A DNA stretch of 64,000 nt from Lichenostomus cassidix (Eukaryota; Chordata; Aves; Passeriformes; Meliphagidae), in NCBI GenBank assembly GCA_008360975.2, contig CM039189.1, positions 7,134,056 to 7,198,055 of the forward strand, given 5' to 3'. Shown piece after piece: positions 60,356 to 64,000 of this stretch. Numbering within the stretch: position 1 is the first letter of the stretch; every line of letters starts with the position of its first letter. The position numbers were made by a program, and so were the translations under genes. A model generated the notes under the pieces. That model saw only the letters and a list, made by a program, of their open reading frames with translations. It was not told the DNA's origin and did not search any database.

Positions 60356-63300
60356 GTAATGCCCTGGTTTTGTTCATGACATTCTGGAATTAGGAACATT
60401 AGCAGATGATAACAGTGCTTGCATGACTGTAGTTTGCATGTTTGGATGTGTGAGGGCTGAAGAGAATGAAAAATCTTCCTGCAACAATTGTGTTGTTGTT
60501 TGACTTTTCCTTTTGCTGTGTTTGCAATCACCTCTCTGCTTAATGATTACAATCCTAATAACATGGCAATGAAAACCTCTGAAACGGTGGCACCCCAGAT
60601 TTTAGGCTGACAGCGTCCATGTGAAACAGACAATAAATAAATCACCACTTAAATAAATCCTCACTGTCTCAGAGGTGATTAGAATCTGAAGGATGTAAAT
60701 ACAGATACATGTCAAGTAAGCTTTACAGTAGGTACTTGGAAACCTTTTTTCCTTCTGACTTCAGACTAGTGTTTTTGAGCACTTGTGGCTGTGCTGTACT
60801 CAGATCTGTGTGACTGATGTGCATAAGCATAAGGCTAGCTTTAATCTACTCAGTGTGTTATTTTCTAATCTTTTCACTTTTTTGATATCCTAAGATTTTG
60901 GTTTGGATTTTTTTTAGTTGAAGTGTGACCTCTGCAGATATTGTGTATATGTTAATTGCTGTATATCAATTACTTTTCTTAGCTATCTCTGCTGACCCCA
61001 GTGGGACTGGGTTTGGGACAGTTTCAAATATCCCTTAGTTCAGTGGATTTCAGTCCCTGGATTAATATTTTGGGCAAGGTTCACAGCTTCAGTGTCTTAT
61101 GAGGGTGGGATGGAAGAAATGTCAAAAAGCAACAGATGGTTTCATGCTTAAGCCCTCCAGTCCTTCAAGGAGAGTATTTCCAGCTTCCTGCTGAGTAGAA
61201 CATGTTCTTGGTGCTTTTCTTGTACATTCAAGTAGTAAGTTACTGGTTGGCTTTCTGGGAACAGAAAAACTGTCTGCAAAGCTAGGCGTGAGTAAGCAAA
61301 TAGGTAAAATGATTGGGAGAAACTAGGGATTAAAGTGATGACCTGTCCTAAATGCTGAAGGTGTACTTTGGTGACTAGCTCGCACTGTGTTTGATCCCTG
61401 TTACCATTGGTACCTCAGTTAGTCAGTGCTTGCAGGTTGCGTTTTACAGCCTACACACAGCCTAATGCTTGTTTCCAAAATAGGAAAACTGTCTCTGTTT
61501 TTTCTTTAAAAAGAAAAATGACAGATGGCAGGTGGGGACTGAATTTTTAATACTCACAAAGATCAAGTTGGTGTTTTAACATCTTCCTCTGCTTGAAAAC
61601 TTGTTTGTTAGTTGTTCTGTGTAATAGTGTATCTTGGTGAAGTGTTGTACAGAGATTAGGATGTATCTGGGGTTTGAAGGAGGTTTCTTTGTCATCTTGT
61701 CTGCCTCCCTACTCTCTTCTGACGATGTTTGTGCATTAGTTACCCATATCTGGAGAAGAGATATTGTCATGGTAACTTTTTTATCCTTTTTTCAGCAGGA
61801 CTCCTTTTGGAGGGGTTGGGGCTAAATTATATACACATTTTATTTAAAGCTGATGGGGTGTCTTCTATTGATAGCAGGAAAGTCTTGTATGTTGTGAGCT
61901 GCTGTTACATGCATAGTAATTTAGTCGTCTGCCAGTTAATCTTGAACTTGTCTGAATGTTCTTGCTTTTTCTCTTTATGAGCCTCTCTCTGGAAGAGATT
62001 TCTGATCTTGTGAAATTATGTTTTTTCTTCTTATTAAAGCAAATGTTCTCAGCTCTTCAGAGCTGTAACATCTCTTTATGTAAAAGATGTAACCATTTAC
62101 TTCAGTCATCAGAAAAAATTCAAAATGAGAAATAAAGGGCACAGTCTAAAAAAATTGATCTCTGTTTCATGCTGCTGAAATAACAATTGTTTTAGCTGAT
62201 TGTGTACTGAGAGTTATACTTGGAATGACAAACATGGTTTAGAGGTCAATGTTTGGAAATGCATGCAAACGCTGCTGTTCAGATCATAGAAATACAGAGA
62301 AAATCAGTGCTCTGAAAGTATAGCAGTGTTAGTGTAATTGCAAGAATATGGACTCTTATCTCACAGTGTTTGGTGTTTATTTCCTCAATTTTCTTTTGAA
62401 TTACAAAGACAAATTGCTTAGCATATCCAGGCTACTGTTTTTAATGCTAGTCAACCCACAGTCAATATGAAACTTGACTCCCCACCTTGACCTTTAGTTC
62501 CCTCTTTTCCTTTTCTGTTTTTAAGAACTAGTATGAAGTGACTGTCTGCCTTCTTGGGAGTACTTCCCAGAGCCCTGCTGTGTAGCTGTTAAGCCACTGC
62601 AATACTTTTCAGTGAGACAGAAATTGGGGTCTTGTGTAAGGTCCTCTGAGCCCTTTTGTATCCTATCTGGCAGTTTCCAGTCCCTTTCTTTGAGCTTGCT
62701 GGAGAGACCACCAATCAATCCTCTTCCCCTTTCCTCTGGGATTTCAGTCAGAAGTAGAACTGTAAATAGATTTACTATTGAACAAGACAGCAAAGTTTTT
62801 AATATTGATTTTTCATACTATCTTTTTACATTTTTCATTATGTACATCACCTAAGGAAAGCATTTGCTGATGTTGGAAGCTGACACTCAGCAAAGTGATG
62901 TGGCAATGCAACCCTCCAGAGGTCCCTTCCAGCCCTCACTGTTCCATGATTCTGTGAGGTTTGATTGCAGCTCCTGTGCAGACCAGTGGCACAAACAGAC
63001 AGACCCTCGAGTTCCTGCCCATGATATGTGACCCAGAGTGTGCCAAGGCAGTTGTTTGGTTGGTTGTGCAGAGATCAGGAGCATTTTGTGCAGGGAGGAG
63101 AATCCTGGATGCCTTGGGAAAGAGCATTCGTACTTTACTCTTTCAGTGCTGCTTCAGGAAAGTAAAATTGGAGTCCAGTCCTTGCTTTCATGGTGCACAG
63201 ACATCCTCATGCACTCCTGAAAAATGGTGTTTTTCTTGGGGACTTACAAGCTAAGCCTTCCTTGCAGCACTGAAACCTGCAGCAAAGTACCTTTCTGAAA

Positions 63301-64000
63301 GAAAAGGAGAAATAGTGAGATGGATTCCATAAGGTCAAGAAGTGCTTTGAACAGAGCTGTGTGCTGGCACAAGAAAAATCCTTTCCTCAAGAGACTACAA
63401 CAATCACAGGAGTATTTGAGTATTTCTGTTCTATGAGAGGCAAAGCTACTTCTCGTGCATTTGGGATCAAAGGATTCTTTTTCCTACTCTGGAAATAGCA
63501 TGCTTCTGCTTTTGTTTCCAGATTGAAGTGCAGTTCGATGGCTTTTTTCATGTTCTCGTGGTTATGCTGCTGATGTGTAATCTTACCTGCTGTAAAATTT
63601 GACAAAAACCTAAGTTCTCTTTGAAGTGAGGCAGAGGTTAAGTGTCTGGATCAGATGTCCTTCTGTAATACTCCTCTGTTGTTACTACCATCTTTTTACA
63701 TTCTCTTTTTTCAGGTGCTAGGGAAATAAGAGCATGAAGTTAGATGCTGCTAATGATAGATAATGCTATATAGTAATAGATACTAATGAAATACTAGTTC
63801 CTATATGAAGTCCTTGAAAATTCCAGTTACCAGAATATTTCAGTGCTCTTGAAATGTCATCCCAAGATCTTGGGGGTTATTTTTATTGCATAGCAAAATG
63901 CAGAAACAGGTGGTTCACCTGGTACTTAAGAGACTGGCATGCATCCTGAGTCAGGGGTTGCTTCTGAGAGAGGGTATGTTTTAAGTTTTGAGAACTTTCT
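60356..64000 (+). other. SPATA6: SPATA6 intron 10 (open at window end)
   Basis: At least 3,645 bases. A CR1 3' fragment lies at about 62900-62957. I looked for the exon that should follow LRER (human FHSDWCSP..CDEIHDRVKN) and found none. An acceptor-like TTGTTTCCAG at 63521 is not followed by matching sequence. Confidence 0.75.
62900..62957 (+). repeat. CR1 LINE 3' terminal fragment
   Basis: The segment has CCAGAGGTCCCTTCCAGCCC followed by TGTTCCATGATTCTGTGA, the extreme CR1 3' end. Only about 60 bases are recognisable, so it is heavily truncated or eroded. Confidence 0.75.

Noticed and set aside
63511..63605. Possible SPATA6 exon 11 after TTGTTTCCAG at 63521
   Set aside because: In the required phase it reads LKCSSMAFFMF, unrelated to the expected Phe-His-Ser-Asp-Trp sequence.

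Overview
The window is vertebrate nuclear DNA, almost certainly from a bird. Coding sequence is sparse and split by spliceosomal introns. The recognisable interspersed repeats are CR1 LINE 3' ends with the avian-type terminal ATTCTGTGATTCTG-like motif, plus one avian-ERVL-like solo LTR. Introns are compact and there is a single CpG island promoter. Species and chromosome cannot be read from the sequence.

Two genes are supported, both on the + strand. (1) One late exon of AGBL4 (cytosolic carboxypeptidase 6, a tubulin deglutamylase) lies at 5483-5579; the rest of that gene is upstream of the window, apart from a possible last exon that I could not find. (2) The first ten coding exons of SPATA6 (spermatogenesis associated 6, a sperm connecting-piece protein) run from the ATG at 40851 to 60355. 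They encode about 353 codons joined in perfect phase. The C-terminal exons lie beyond position 64000. The order AGBL4 then SPATA6 on one strand matches human 1p33, which argues for SPATA6 rather than its paralogue SPATA6L.

Layout: 1-5482, AGBL4 intron with two old repeat relics; 5483-5579, AGBL4 exon; 5580-39590, about 34 kb with no gene I can support, holding CR1 fragments, a reverse-transcriptase-like relic with an open frame (about 20.4-20.7 kb) and microsatellites; 39597-40600, a repeat cluster (antisense LTR, A-rich tract, CR1 3' end); 40620-41260, the SPATA6 CpG island promoter with a near-consensus RFX X-box 57 bp upstream of the ATG; 40851-60355, SPATA6 exons 1-10; 60356-64000, SPATA6 intron 10, still open at the window edge.

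Functionally, both genes concern microtubule-based structures: AGBL4 trims glutamates from tubulin, and SPATA6 builds the sperm head-tail coupling apparatus. The X-box fits ciliary or spermatogenic control of SPATA6. The features most worth checking are an in-frame stop lying across the AGBL4 donor site, an open cassette-exon candidate in SPATA6 intron 1, the non-CR1 reverse-transcriptase relic, the X-box, the transposon cluster against the promoter, and several perfect intronic or intergenic hairpins. I see no CRISPR array, operon, rRNA or tRNA.
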